In this document: positions 1-9,219 of the stretch, piece by piece
How positions within the stretch are numbered: the first letter of the stretch is position 1
How the letters are laid out: the number at the start of each line of letters is the position of its first letter
NCBI RefSeq assembly: GCF_002749895.1
Contig: NZ_NBUS01000039.1
Span: forward strand, 72,347 to 112,504
Origin: Vibrio fujianensis
GTDB lineage: Bacteria; Pseudomonadota; Gammaproteobacteria; Enterobacterales; Vibrionaceae
Direction: 5' to 3'
DNA: 40,158 bases
Position numbers and translations under genes: made by a program
The notes under the pieces: generated by a model
Database searches by the model: none
What the model saw: only the letters and a program-made list of their open reading frames with translations
What the model was told of the DNA's origin: nothing

Positions 1-777
1 AACTAGGGTATACATTAGCAAGGTATACACTAATGGAAGGAATGCGGGCATCAGCTTATCAATCACATCCGCTTGCAACTTAACGACCGCATCACCGGCA
101 TTAATTTCTAGCGTAGTAGAAAGACGTACATACGTCGCGACCAGTGCCCCAATGACCGTCATCCCCACAATGGAAGCCGCATGACCGACTTTTTTGGTAT
201 TGGCTTTAATCATCGGTATCGCTGCCACGCCCATTCGGTAAGCATAATGAGCCAAACCAAAGCGAAGGCCGAAATGGACCACGTTAAATAAGCAGAAGAA
301 AACCACGGCTCCGAGAATCGAGCCTTGCAATGCGAGATCGGCACCAATCCCGCCACAAATGGGCAGTAAAGTGAGCCAGAACATGGCATCGCCAATTCCT
401 CCCATAGGAGCACCAACCGCAATTTTAGTGCTTTGGATACTATTCACATTCTGCTTTGAACGCTCCATCGCCAAAATAATGCCCATCACAAACGTAACTA
501 AGAATGGGTGTGTATTAAAAAAGCCCATATGCCCACGCATTGACTTGGATAGGTCACTTTTATTGGTATGAATTTTTTCTAATGCCGGTAATAACCCATA
601 CAGCCATCCCGCAGCTTGCATACGCTCAAAGTTAAATGAAGCTTGTAATAGCAGTGAACGCCATGCCATTCGGTTAATGTCTGATTTGGTTAACTCAGTA
701 CCAATCGATTTATCACTGTATTCATCTTGTGGGACGTCAGGCGTTTGGTTGACATCGATATTGTGATTAGATCCCAT
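1..777 (-). CDS. agaE: PTS N-acetylgalactosamine EIID component (partial, 3' end missing)
   Basis: Membrane subunit IID of a mannose-family phosphotransferase permease; with IIC it forms the sugar channel. The frame starts at an ATG at 777 (MGSNHNID) and stays open to base 1, giving 259 codons without a stop, so the C-terminus lies outside the window. IID hallmarks are visible: an N-terminal WRSLLLQASFNFERMQ block, then NTHPFLVTFVMG and GAPMGGIGDAMFWLTLLPI, followed by hydrophobic segments. Its start overlaps the agaW stop by 11 bases, implying translational coupling. The closest remembered relative is E. coli AgaE; AgaD and ManZ are the alternatives. The IIA subunit (agaF) is not in view and is probably further left. 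Confidence 0.9.
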   Translation of the reverse strand, partial: MGSNHNIDVNQTPDVPQDEYSDKSIGTELTKSDINRMAWRSLLLQASFNFERMQAAGWLYGLLPALEKIHTNKSDLSKSMRGHMGFFNTHPFLVTFVMGIILAMERSKQNVNSIQSTKIAVGAPMGGIGDAMFWLTLLPICGGIGADLALQGSILGAVVFFCLFNVVHFGLRFGLAHYAYRMGVAAIPMIKANTKKVGHAASIVGMTVIGALVATYVRLSTTLEINAGDAVVKLQADVIDKLMPAFLPLVYTLLMYTLV

Positions 778-1546
778 CTTCAAATTCCTCTTGTTTAGTC
801 GCAACAACAGCGGTGTCTGTTCCTTTTTTCATAAAATCAATCAATGCCATCGCCAGTGCTGCAGCGGCAATCGCTAACACAGGGAGTTCAAGCCAAGCTG
901 CCGCGACGAATCCAAGAATAAAATAAGGAATGTAAGCATTTTTCATCATAATTTTCATCAGAACCGCAAAACCAATCGCTGGCATGATGCCACCCGCACC
1001 CCCTAAACCGTCGATCAAGGTTTTAGGTAGGGCTTCAACAGCCACCTTGGCGTGTTCTGCACCCAAATAGATTGGAAGAAAAGCCCATAAGAAATAAAAG
1101 GTACCCAATACCAGTAGCGCAAAATAGTTGACGCGTTCAATGCCTTTAGTGTCGGCGTTATCTGCCATTTGGTCACATTTAGACATCATGGGTGCCATCA
1201 CAGAGAATAAGAAAGTAATCCCCATTTGTACGGCAACCGCAAAAGGTACCGCGACCCCAACCGCGACATCAGCGGGCACACCGGAACTGATAGCAAATGT
1301 CGTCCCAACAATCGTCCCAATAATAATATTGGGTGGCTGAGCCCCCGCTAACGGGGCTAACCCCATCCAAACTAGCTCTAATGTTCCGCCCACTAATATC
1401 CCCGTTGGTAAGTCGCCCAAAATCAAGCCAACTAAAGGGCCTAATACCACAGGTCTATGAAAGTGAGTTAAACCGTTAAAGAGATCTAATCCAGCGAAAA
1501 ATGCCAGTATTCCCAGCATTAACGCTTGTATGAATCCTATTTCCAT
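767..1546 (-). CDS. agaW: PTS N-acetylgalactosamine EIIC component
   Basis: Integral membrane IIC subunit (259 aa) of the GalNAc PTS permease. It is hydrophobic throughout and carries the typical IIC blocks FNGLTHFHRPVVLGPLVG, TLELVWMGLAPLAGAQPPN and AVPFAVAVQMGITFLFSV. It ends EEFEDGI, as I recall E. coli AgaW does, which favours AgaW over AgaC or ManY. It lies 19 bases downstream of agaV and overlaps agaE by 11 bases, so the three PTS subunits form one translationally coupled block. Expression is uncertain because the promoter region upstream of agaZ appears to be deleted. Confidence 0.95.
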   Translation of the reverse strand: MEIGFIQALMLGILAFFAGLDLFNGLTHFHRPVVLGPLVGLILGDLPTGILVGGTLELVWMGLAPLAGAQPPNIIIGTIVGTTFAISSGVPADVAVGVAVPFAVAVQMGITFLFSVMAPMMSKCDQMADNADTKGIERVNYFALLVLGTFYFLWAFLPIYLGAEHAKVAVEALPKTLIDGLGGAGGIMPAIGFAVLMKIMMKNAYIPYFILGFVAAAWLELPVLAIAAAALAMALIDFMKKGTDTAVVATKQEEFEDGI

Positions 1547-1565
1547 CTTTCAGTTCCTTTCTTAA

Positions 1566-2039
1566 TTAAAGTAATTCAAAAACATCCGTAGCAGATTCGG
1601 TAGGGACTCCCTGCACTCGGCATTTCACGTTATGTTTTTTTAATTGTTCAAAGCTTTCAATATCTTGTGCATTGACGGAAACGGTTTTATGAATTTGTTT
1701 TTTTCCATCCACGTAATGCATATTGCCAATATTAATGTCTTGAATTGGCACTCCGCCTTCAACCATCCTTAAAAAATCAGACGGTGTTTTAGCGACTAAC
1801 AAAATTTTCTGGCGATCAGCGGCTTTGTGAATATTGTCGATGACTTTTTGAATACTCCAGAAACGAATCGCAATGCCTTCGGCAATCACCATTTCCATTA
1901 AATTTTGTTGGATGGTGTCCTCGGCAACGTCATCATTAGCCACAACGATGATATTTGCATCGACAAACCCAACCCATTGCACGCCCACTTGACCGTGCAC
2001 CAAACGTTCATCAATGCGACTTAATACGATATTTGGCAT
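1566..2039 (-). CDS. agaV: PTS N-acetylgalactosamine EIIB component
   Basis: Cytoplasmic IIB subunit (157 aa), which passes phosphate from IIA to the incoming sugar. The phosphorylated histidine is His15 in DERLVHGQVG near the N-terminus, in the usual place for the mannose/sorbose family. FWSIQKVIDNIHKAADRQK and GNMHYVDGKKQIHKTVSV match E. coli AgaV as I remember it. It sits 13 bases after agaS and 19 bases before agaW on the same strand. AgaB (galactosamine) is the alternative, but the local order agaZ-agaS-agaV-agaW-agaE and the sequence favour the GalNAc-type subunit. Confidence 0.94.
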   Translation of the reverse strand: MPNIVLSRIDERLVHGQVGVQWVGFVDANIIVVANDDVAEDTIQQNLMEMVIAEGIAIRFWSIQKVIDNIHKAADRQKILLVAKTPSDFLRMVEGGVPIQDINIGNMHYVDGKKQIHKTVSVNAQDIESFEQLKKHNVKCRVQGVPTESATDVFELL

Positions 2040-2052
2040 TGTTTATTCCTTT

Positions 2053-3210
2053 TTAACGGTTGAACGGATAAATATTAACGCCCTGTACCACACGATTGAC
2101 TTCCCCACTTGGGCAAGGATTATCTGGGCCAATCTCGAGATCAAACGAGCGAGTAAATGCATAAATCTGGGCAAACAATAAGAATGGGAAAGCCAGTGCC
2201 GCATCATCTGCATCGGCAAAATGCGGAATTTGAAAATAATCGCCTTCGGCAATCATGGCATCAACTTCAGTGGTTAACGCCACCACTTTCAGAGCTTTAT
2301 TTTCCGCTCGTAACTCCCTCAAGAGATCACGATCATATTGGCGGGTATAAGGGTCATTAGAGATAAAAATAAAGATTATACTGGCATCATCGACAACCGA
2401 TTTAGGGCCATGACGAAAACCTACCGGGGAGTCAAACGTGACAGAAAGCTTACCCGCCGTTAATTCAAGTAACTTTAATGCCGCTTCTTGCGCGACCCCT
2501 TGCAAGCTGCCACTGCCTAAGTAAATAATTTTATTGGCGTCTAAACGAGCCAATGCGGTAATACTGGCTAACTGGCCGGTCAAAATGGCACGGCACGCCT
2601 GTTCTATCGCGTTAAACCGTTCTTCATTAAACTGCTGGGGAAGCAAGGCATGTAAACAAGCAGCCATCATACTCGTTAGGCTACTGGTCATCGCAAAGCC
2701 TAAATCATTCGTTTCAGGTGGCATTAATAAGGCAAAACTTCTTACATCTTCGCTGGCTCGTAAATACAAGTTACCTTGCTCATTACACGTAATCACCAAA
2801 TGATAACAGGTATCAAGCACTTGGCTGGCAAGCTCAACCGCAGCAACGCTTTCTGGGCTATTACCAGAACGAGCAAACGAAATCAGCAAAGTGGGACAGT
2901 TTTCCGCAAAATACTCTTCAGGATCAGCCACAATATCGGTGGTTGCGATTGCATCAATTCGACGCTTTAATTTTCCTGATAAATAAGGCGCAAGAGCGCG
3001 TCCAGCAAAGGCAGAACTGCCCGCTCCCGTGAGCACAATTCTTCCATTCGGATAAGAAAAAAAGGTGTTCATAAAATCGTTGATGCTCGCTTGCAAAGGC
3101 ATTAATCCTTGTAACGTTCTTTGCCAAGCATCAGGCTGTTGTGTAATTTCTTTAGCGGTTGCTAATCCATTTTTATGCGCTAATTGTTGTTGAGAAATAT
3201 TTAAATACAT
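2053..3210 (-). CDS. agaS: Galactosamine-6-phosphate deaminase/isomerase AgaS
   Basis: SIS-domain sugar isomerase family protein of 385 aa, close to the length of E. coli AgaS. AgaS converts galactosamine 6-phosphate to tagatose 6-phosphate with release of ammonia in GalNAc/GalN breakdown. Both SIS halves are visible: TGAGSSAFAGRALAPYLSG (about residues 60-80) with LISFARSGNSPESVAAVELA, and LGSGSLQGVAQEAALKLLEL with DSPVGFRHGPKSVVDD. It ends NRVVQGVNIYPFNR, typical of AgaS. The ATG at 3210 has GAAGG upstream. It lies 12 bases downstream of the truncated agaZ and 13 bases upstream of agaV, within one operon. Confidence 0.95.
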   Translation of the reverse strand: MYLNISQQQLAHKNGLATAKEITQQPDAWQRTLQGLMPLQASINDFMNTFFSYPNGRIVLTGAGSSAFAGRALAPYLSGKLKRRIDAIATTDIVADPEEYFAENCPTLLISFARSGNSPESVAAVELASQVLDTCYHLVITCNEQGNLYLRASEDVRSFALLMPPETNDLGFAMTSSLTSMMAACLHALLPQQFNEERFNAIEQACRAILTGQLASITALARLDANKIIYLGSGSLQGVAQEAALKLLELTAGKLSVTFDSPVGFRHGPKSVVDDASIIFIFISNDPYTRQYDRDLLRELRAENKALKVVALTTEVDAMIAEGDYFQIPHFADADDAALAFPFLLFAQIYAFTRSFDLEIGPDNPCPSGEVNRVVQGVNIYPFNR

Positions 3211-3222
3211 AAGGTTAGCCTT

Positions 3223-4350
3223 CTATTTATCACGGCAAGCGGCAGCATATAACGCCACCACTTCACCAATTTTGTTAACAATGATTGCCTTGGGATCCGG
3301 TGTGAGCCGGCCTTCACGGATCGCTTGAAACTGAATGGGTAAATATTGGCTGATTAACGGCAGAGGAATAGGATGATCTTGTAAGTTGTGTAATAGCACA
3401 GCTAAGCCGTCATTGACCTTTTGATCAGGCCAGTAGTAGCGAATGCGATCAGAAAAACTAAAGCTACGGGCTAAACGCTGAGTTTCGCTGTCTCCTTCGT
3501 AATACCCCTGCCAATATTTAGGCTCAGCATGCATCGCCCCTTCAAGTACTTGTCGCAATCCAGAGCAATGTCTCGCTGGAATTAATTCTTCTTCAATGCA
3601 TGAGAGGGAAAATAAAGCCTCACGCAAAGCAAAGGTTAACGCGGGCCCAACTTTTAAAATCGCAAAGTGATCGCGAACTAATGCTTTATAAGCCTGTGCG
3701 GTTTGGTAATCGGTCGAATGAGCTTCAAACACCAAATGAGGATAACGTTCAACGACTTTACTCAGCGCCTGTGCTTTCTCTGGGCAATAATCAATAATGC
3801 CTTGATGATCAAACTCAACACCAGGTTGTACTACAAGGCCAATAACGCGTGACCAAATGTCTGCTAACCCTTGCTCAACAAAGGCAGAATAATGCGTTTC
3901 GATCGTGTTAATCGCCGCTTGAGGTTGAGTGACTTGTACGCTGCTTAGCGTTTCTGTTGCGCCACCAGGAACAGGAACTTCGGTGCCGATCACATAGACT
4001 AATGTGGAGTGGCCAAAAATACGACCCGCGGTTTTTTCTGCCACGAGAGCCAGTTTCGCTGCACGTTGTGCCACCGTTTCATCACTCAAGGGTACGGCAT
4101 CACCCAAACAGCTCATGCTGCAATCTAAGTGAATTTTTTGAAATCCTGCAGAGACATAAGCCACAATTTGATCTTCAGCGAATTTCATCGCCGTATCTGC
4201 ATCTAAATGCTGCCAACGATTGGGGCCTAAATGGTCGCCCCCCAACACGATACGTGACATGGGAAAGTGAGCCGATTCAGCTAACCGTTCAACCAAAGCA
4301 CAGAAATCATTAGGTTGCATCCCTGTATAGCCAACAATTTGGTGTTTCAA
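3223..4350 (-). pseudogene. agaZ: D-tagatose-1,6-bisphosphate aldolase subunit AgaZ (KbaZ), 5'-truncated
   Basis: Non-catalytic GatZ/KbaZ-type subunit that stabilises the tagatose-1,6-bisphosphate aldolase AgaY. Homology to E. coli KbaZ is strong from GYTGM onward ([64 protein letters not shown]). The first 57 or so residues of E. coli KbaZ have no counterpart, while the part after GYTGM has exactly the expected length (369 residues). Upstream of GYTGM the frame holds only six codons from a TTG at 4350, then a TGA at 4356-4354. Those bases encode part of AgaR on the other strand. A shortened protein could start at the TTG, but it would lack the first part of the barrel fold. I call it broken by deletion. 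Confidence 0.85.
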
Positions 4351-5027
4351 CTGTCACCATAAGAAATGATTTGGCAGCATTGGAAAAGCAAGGAATCGCA
4401 ACGAGAGCTTATGGTGGTGCTTACCTTCAAGACAATGACATTCGGCCATATGAGCACTCAGTTGAAGATAAAAATCAACTCAATAAAACCTTGAAGGAAA
4501 AAATCGCCGCAGCGGCCGTTAGTCTGATTGAAGACGGAGATACCCTGATCCTTGACTCGGGCACCACAACCCACTGTATTGCAGAGGCACTAAGACACGC
4601 CAATGATTTAGTGGTTCTAACGAATGGCTTAAATATTGCCAATGCACTTTTTCCAGCAGAAGGCGTTGAGGTGTTAGTCATTGGCGGAAAGTTACGCCGA
4701 AAATCCATGTCATTTTACGGCGAACAAAATGATGGCGTGTTAGAGAACTATCACTTTAATAAATTATTTCTTGGGGTGGATGGGGTTAACCTAGAAAAAG
4801 GCATTACCACACATAATGAAAATGAAGCAAGACTGAACCGGAAAATGTGCGATATTGCCGATGAAGTGATTGCTGTTACCGATTCATCAAAATTCGGTAA
4901 AGTCAGTCTGCATAAAATTCTAGAAACCACACGAGTTGATAAAGTGATCACCGATCACGGGATTCCCGAGGAATATTTACAAGGCTTGAAGCGTCTAGGG
5001 ATCAGTGTAATTTTAGTCGACGACTGA
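4326..5027 (+). pseudogene. agaR: DeoR-family repressor AgaR, lacking most of its DNA-binding domain
   Basis: AgaR represses aga genes and responds to a GalNAc/GalN pathway intermediate. The C-terminal DeoR sensor domain is intact (LILDSGTTTHCIAEAL, VIGGKLRRKSMSFYG, LFLGVDGVNLEKGI, NENEARLNRKM, VTDSSKFG). Homology in frame reaches back to [20 protein letters not shown], the recognition helix, at about 4329. Just upstream is an in-frame stop at 4311-4313, and there is no ATG, GTG or TTG before a TTG at 4371. The first 40 or so residues of E. coli AgaR, including the first half of the helix-turn-helix, are absent. The bases that should encode them are agaZ coding sequence on the other strand. 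Any product from 4371 (218 aa) could sense ligand but not bind DNA. Confidence 0.85.
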
Positions 5028-5085
5028 ACGACGTTCGACGATCACAATCTGATTGATCTTACCGCCGATGGTAACTTATCAAGAC

Positions 5086-5115
5086 AAAAAACCTCTCGTA
5101 ACTGAGAGGCTTTTT
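5086..5115. terminator. Bidirectional Rho-independent terminator
   Basis: CCTCTC (5092-5097), loop GTAACT, GAGAGG (5104-5109), followed by TTTTT and preceded by AAAAAA, so it has a U-tract in either direction. It lies between agaR (+) and the MFS gene (-), which converge here. Confidence 0.85.
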
Positions 5116-5152
5116 CATGAACATTCAACACACAGAACTCAATCCATTAAGA

Positions 5153-6343
5153 TCAATGTTGCGCTTCTGGCTCTACCTTTGACTCAGCCACCGGATCTGT
5201 TTGCGCTTGTGGTAATTCAACCTTAATAAATAAAGCCAAAACGCCCATCAACGCCATCGCCCAGAAAACAGCCGCACCCCAATGTTCATATCCCCATCCG
5301 CTGAGCGTTGTCATTGCCGCAATCACCGCACCAAGAGGAATCGCATTGTAAAGTGCCTGCAATGCCACCATTTTATTTTGTGGCGCATGCTGAATGTATT
5401 GAATGGCCGCAATATGTGCCATAGCAAAGGTGACGCCATGCAGTAATTGAATCGCAACTAAAGCCACAATCATCGTGGTCGAGGCCGTCAATCCCCAACG
5501 GATGATCACCCCAATGGCAGCGACCATAAAAAGTGAACGTAAACTCCAGCCAGCAAACATCCGTTTACTCAAGGCAAAGACTAACACTTCAGCAACCACC
5601 CCCAAGCTCCACAGGTAACCGATGATCGCCTCAGAGTGTCCCGCCTCTTTCCAATAAATCGCACTAAAACTGTAATAAGCAGCATGGCTTCCCTGAATCA
5701 ATGCCACCAACACTAAAAACTTAATAACCGGTAATTCACGTAGCAGTTCTGAGAGTTTCGGTCTAACCGCATAGGCTTCACTCTCGGTGACTGGCAATGG
5801 TGTTGGGTTACGTAAACTAATCAGTAGCGCCACCGCCACGCCAAATAAGGCAGTATACAAAATCATCGGAGTGCCATACAACGCAACAAGATAACCAACG
5901 ACTGTTGAACCCGCAATAAAGGCCACCGACCCCCATAAACGTGTCCGTCCATAATCCAACAAATTGTGTTTTGCGTAGTAGTTCGCCATCGCGTCAGACA
6001 GTGGCACCACAGGGCCACAGCAAAGGTTAAACAAGATCGTCGCTAATGCCATTAACCAAAAACTGCCCCCGGTAAAAAAGTGGAAAGCAATAAACAGGAC
6101 AGCTGCCAAGCTTAACCACCGTAAGGCTGGTAATAGATGCTCAACTTTATGAACGCGTGGGGTAATCACTAAATTAGCAACACAGCGTGTCGCAAAACCG
6201 ATACCGACTAACAAACCAATATCAGTTGCCGAGACACCTTGATCTGCAAACCAAAGCGCCCAAAATGGTAAATACACCCCATACGCAAAAAAGAAACCAA
6301 CAAAATATTGGGATATCCACCCAAACGGAGAGGGGTTAAACAT
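5153..6343 (-). CDS. MFS transporter, HcaT-like (phenylpropionate permease family)
   Basis: Twelve-helix major facilitator of 396 aa, similar in length and layout to E. coli HcaT. The N-terminus GWISQYFVGFFFAYGVYLPFWALWFADQG is typical of the PPP/HcaT (MFS_1-like) family, as are PLSDAMANYYA and DYGRTRLWGSVAFI. The substrate cannot be told from sequence and may not be phenylpropionate. I use the ATG at 6343 because AGGATG lies just upstream and the first helix begins 10 residues in; an upstream start at 6442 would add 33 residues unlike the family. It is a single gene convergent with agaR. An ERIC element lies upstream. Confidence 0.85.
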   Translation of the reverse strand: MFNPSPFGWISQYFVGFFFAYGVYLPFWALWFADQGVSATDIGLLVGIGFATRCVANLVITPRVHKVEHLLPALRWLSLAAVLFIAFHFFTGGSFWLMALATILFNLCCGPVVPLSDAMANYYAKHNLLDYGRTRLWGSVAFIAGSTVVGYLVALYGTPMILYTALFGVAVALLISLRNPTPLPVTESEAYAVRPKLSELLRELPVIKFLVLVALIQGSHAAYYSFSAIYWKEAGHSEAIIGYLWSLGVVAEVLVFALSKRMFAGWSLRSLFMVAAIGVIIRWGLTASTTMIVALVAIQLLHGVTFAMAHIAAIQYIQHAPQNKMVALQALYNAIPLGAVIAAMTTLSGWGYEHWGAAVFWAMALMGVLALFIKVELPQAQTDPVAESKVEPEAQH

Positions 6344-6482
6344 ACTACATCCTAGAAAATCAATAACCAGTGAATCATCAGTGGTACTTACAAAGGTCGC
6401 TATTATGCAATGACTCCCTTTAACTAAAAAGGGAACTTTCACTTAAAATCTTATTTCCCTGATCTGCTAAGTCGATAAGGAC

Positions 6483-6679
6483 TATACCCAAACAACTTGC
6501 AGTTGCAGGGAGGTGGCAAGTGAGTGACAAATTTGTCTGGAACAAATTTGAATAGCCGTAGGCTGGCCTTGGGTGAAAGCCACGGATAGCTCTCATCATC
6601 CCCATCAGCATAGGCAAGCTATGTGATTGGGGGTGAACGAACGTAGCCAAACACTGCCGCTTCAAGTAGGAAGGGTATA
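6483..6679. repeat. ERIC element with 70-bp internal insertion
   Basis: Starts TATACCC (6483) and ends GGGTATA (6679), imperfect terminal inverted repeats. Both arms match the uninterrupted copy at 22655-22782 read in reverse: CAACTTGCAGTTGCAGGGAG at the left arm and ATGTGATTGGGGGTGAACGA at the right arm. Relative to that copy, 70 bases (6528-6597) are inserted between GTGAGTGA and ATCCCCAT. I recall ERICs in other genera carrying insertions of about this size at a fixed internal site. The rest of the 6344-6750 gap holds only the MFS-gene leader and a small CCCTTT/AAAGGG dyad at 6416-6433. Confidence 0.9.
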
Positions 6680-6750
6680 GACCAAAGTCGTCTGGCGAGA
6701 GACAAAAAATTAGCCACACTTAATCCAGTGTTCTCGTTGCGGTGAAAACC

Positions 6751-8574
6751 ATGCCAGAAAAATTCAATATGCACTCGCCTCCGTTTGATCGACTCACGGA
6801 ACCTCAGCAACAACTGCTCCGCCGTTCATTAGATATCGCCTACTACCGTGAGCGGGATATTTTGATTCAAAGTGGCCAAACGTGTCAGCAACTCTGGATT
6901 TTGATTAAAGGCACCGTCGAAGAACGCTCTGCCGATGGTCGAGAGATTTATGCCCATTACGCTAACGACGATATGTTTGATGTACGTGCCCTGTTCGAGC
7001 CGCACGCCAAACACCATTATGTGGCCTTAGAAGATACCTTGAGCTATCTATTACCCAAAACGATATTTTTAACCTTATATCGAGAAAATGGTCAATTTGC
7101 GGCTTACTTCGATAATAACCTCGCTAAACGACAAGCCCTCATTGAAGCTGCCCAGCAACAAAAAAATATCGCTGAATTTATCCTCACCAAGATAGAGCCT
7201 TCGCTCTATCTTCCCCCAACATTACTCAAACCAGAAGACTCTTTACAAGCGGTAACACAACTCATGAGAGAGCAGAGTATTGATGCCGCTTTTGTCGAAT
7301 TAGCCCCCGATGATCCACGTTTAACCCAGCAGAATATTCCGCCTTATGCCATTATCACCAGAACCAATTTATTGCACGCGATTGCGCTAGACCATTATCC
7401 GCTTGATACCCCTGTGGCTCAAATAGCCACCTTTCCCGTGTTACATATTGAACAAGGTGACTTTCTGTTTAATGCCATGGTGATGATGACTCGCCATAAG
7501 GTCAAACGTTTAATGGTCTGCGATGGACATCGTGCGGTGGGGTTGCTATCGATGCTGCAGATCTTAAGTACCTTTTCGACCCACTCTCATGTCTTAACAC
7601 TCGCGATTGCCAGAGCTTCTAGCATCGATGAATTAGCTCTCGCCGCCAATAAACAACGGCAACTGGTGGACAACTTACTCAGCCGCGGGGTTCGTACTCG
7701 TTTTGTGATGGAATTGATTGCGGCGGTCAATGAACAAATTATCGAAAAAGCCTTTGCTCTCGTGGTTCCACCAGCGCTGCATGATCACTGCTGCTTTGTC
7801 GTACTTGGCTCAGAAGGACGTGCGGAACAAATACTCAAAACCGATCAAGATAATGCCTTGATCATCAAAGATGGCTTTGAATGGCATTCATTTTCACCGG
7901 TGTTAGAGACGTTAACCCACACCTTGTTACAACTTGGCTATCCACTTTGTCCCGGTCAAGTGATGGTAAACAATCCCGAATGGGTAAAATCGCAAGCAGC
8001 ATGGAAAAAGACCCTCACCGATTGGGTGAAAAACGCGCATCCCGAGCACGTAATGAAGCTCGCCATCATGGCCGATGCTCATGCTGTCGCCGGCAATCAA
8101 CAGCTATTATCGCCGATCAAACAACACCTCAGCCAATTAATGGCCCATCAAGAATTGATTTTAACGGAATTTACCCGCCCCGCACTTAACTTCTCGGTGC
8201 CACTGACATTATTTGGGCAGGTCAAAAGTGGCAAATCTGGGTTAGATATTAAACAAGGCGGCATTTTTCCAATCGTCCATGGTATTCGTGCGCTCAGTTT
8301 AGAATATGCCATCACCTGTAATAACACTTTCCAACGTATCGAAGCCTTGGTCAAACAACAAATATTAGAAAAAGAAACGGGAGATAACCTCAGTGAAGCC
8401 CTCAAGTTATTTTTTAAACTGCGCCTCGCTCAACAGCTCGATAATCAACATAACCATAACCAGCTTGACTTAAAACAGCTAGAACGAGCCGAGCGTGATC
8501 TGCTGCGCCACAGTTTGCATGTGGTAAAAAAATTTAAACAATGGTTAGGCTACCATTACCAAATTAGAGATTAA
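6751..8574 (+). CDS. cNMP-binding/CBS/DUF294 putative nucleotidyltransferase signalling protein
   Basis: Protein of about 607 aa with four parts: an N-terminal cyclic-nucleotide-binding-like domain (about 10-125, GQTCQQLWILIKGTVEERSA), a CBS pair (about 150-275, MVMMTRHKVKRLMVCDGHRAVG), a DUF294 nucleotidyltransferase-like domain (about 300-450, with GSEGRAEQ near 353 followed by DQD) and a DUF294 C-terminal domain. DUF294 resembles GlnD/GlnE-type nucleotidyltransferases, but the target is unknown. I chose the ATG at 6751 (MPEKFNMHSPPFDRL); a GTG at 6742 in frame is possible. Six bases separate it from the exonuclease gene, with acs next, a grouping I recall from other gammaproteobacteria. 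A role linked to acetate or cAMP status is inference. Confidence 0.85.
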   Translation: MPEKFNMHSPPFDRLTEPQQQLLRRSLDIAYYRERDILIQSGQTCQQLWILIKGTVEERSADGREIYAHYANDDMFDVRALFEPHAKHHYVALEDTLSYLLPKTIFLTLYRENGQFAAYFDNNLAKRQALIEAAQQQKNIAEFILTKIEPSLYLPPTLLKPEDSLQAVTQLMREQSIDAAFVELAPDDPRLTQQNIPPYAIITRTNLLHAIALDHYPLDTPVAQIATFPVLHIEQGDFLFNAMVMMTRHKVKRLMVCDGHRAVGLLSMLQILSTFSTHSHVLTLAIARASSIDELALAANKQRQLVDNLLSRGVRTRFVMELIAAVNEQIIEKAFALVVPPALHDHCCFVVLGSEGRAEQILKTDQDNALIIKDGFEWHSFSPVLETLTHTLLQLGYPLCPGQVMVNNPEWVKSQAAWKKTLTDWVKNAHPEHVMKLAIMADAHAVAGNQQLLSPIKQHLSQLMAHQELILTEFTRPALNFSVPLTLFGQVKSGKSGLDIKQGGIFPIVHGIRALSLEYAITCNNTFQRIEALVKQQILEKETGDNLSEALKLFFKLRLAQQLDNQHNHNQLDLKQLERAERDLLRHSLHVVKKFKQWLGYHYQIRD

Positions 8575-8580
8575 GTAACG

Positions 8581-9219
8581 ATGAATCGGCTTATGCGATA
8601 TTATTGGTTTCGTAAGTTAAAGGGCTCGCCATATCAAGCGCTTTTTGCTCCCTGTCAACAACAAGAGCTGGTCTCTCTGGACTGTGAAACCACGAGCTTA
8701 GATCCTAAACGAGCAGAACTTGTCACCATCGCGGCCACTAAAATCATCGGGAATCGTATTTTAACCAGTCAGCCCTTCGAAGTCCGCTTGCAAGCACCAC
8801 TATCTTTAGATTCTCAATCAGTCCGCATTCATCGCCTGCGCCATCAAGATCTGGTTTATGGCCTCACAGAACGAGAAGCCTTGCTCCAACTGATCGAATT
8901 TATGGGGAATCGCCCATTAGTGGGATATCACATCCGCTATGATAAAACGATTCTTGATCGCGCGTGTCGTCAACAGCTTGGCTTTCCATTACCCAACCGA
9001 TTAATCGAAGTTAGCCAACTTTATCAGGATAAATTAGAGCAGCAATTACCCAATGCTTATTTTGATCTGAGCTTAGCGGCCATCTGCCATCATCTCGACC
9101 TCCCTTTACATAACAAACACGATGCTCTACAAGATGCGATTGCCGCTGCACTGGTATTTGTTCGTTTAACCAACGGCGATCTTCCCCGTTTAAGCTCTCC
9201 CTATCAACACATCGCTTAA
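8581..9219 (+). CDS. DnaQ-like DEDDh 3'-5' exonuclease
   Basis: Protein of 212 aa with a complete DEDDh exonuclease site: D34 and E36 in SLDCETTSLD (ExoI), D121 in VGYHIRYDK (ExoII), and H180 with D185 in HDALQDA (ExoIII). This fold serves the proofreading epsilon subunit and many stand-alone nucleases. The length and absence of other domains indicate a stand-alone enzyme rather than DnaQ itself, which lies elsewhere. It starts 6 bases after the DUF294 gene, so the two are surely cotranscribed; acs begins 194 bases later. The substrate is unknown; the partner gene suggests it may act on a nucleotide or RNA linked to DUF294 signalling, which is inference. Confidence 0.88.
   Translation: MNRLMRYYWFRKLKGSPYQALFAPCQQQELVSLDCETTSLDPKRAELVTIAATKIIGNRILTSQPFEVRLQAPLSLDSQSVRIHRLRHQDLVYGLTEREALLQLIEFMGNRPLVGYHIRYDKTILDRACRQQLGFPLPNRLIEVSQLYQDKLEQQLPNAYFDLSLAAICHHLDLPLHNKHDALQDAIAAALVFVRLTNGDLPRLSSPYQHIA

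Noticed and set aside
3957-4313. 118-codon plus-strand frame opposite agaZ
   Set aside because: It is a mirror of well-conserved agaZ coding sequence, with no homology of its own.
6344-6480. CCCTTT/AAAGGG dyad (6416-6433) as a terminator
   Set aside because: It lies upstream of the MFS gene and no gene ends there; there is no U-tract. Probably incidental.
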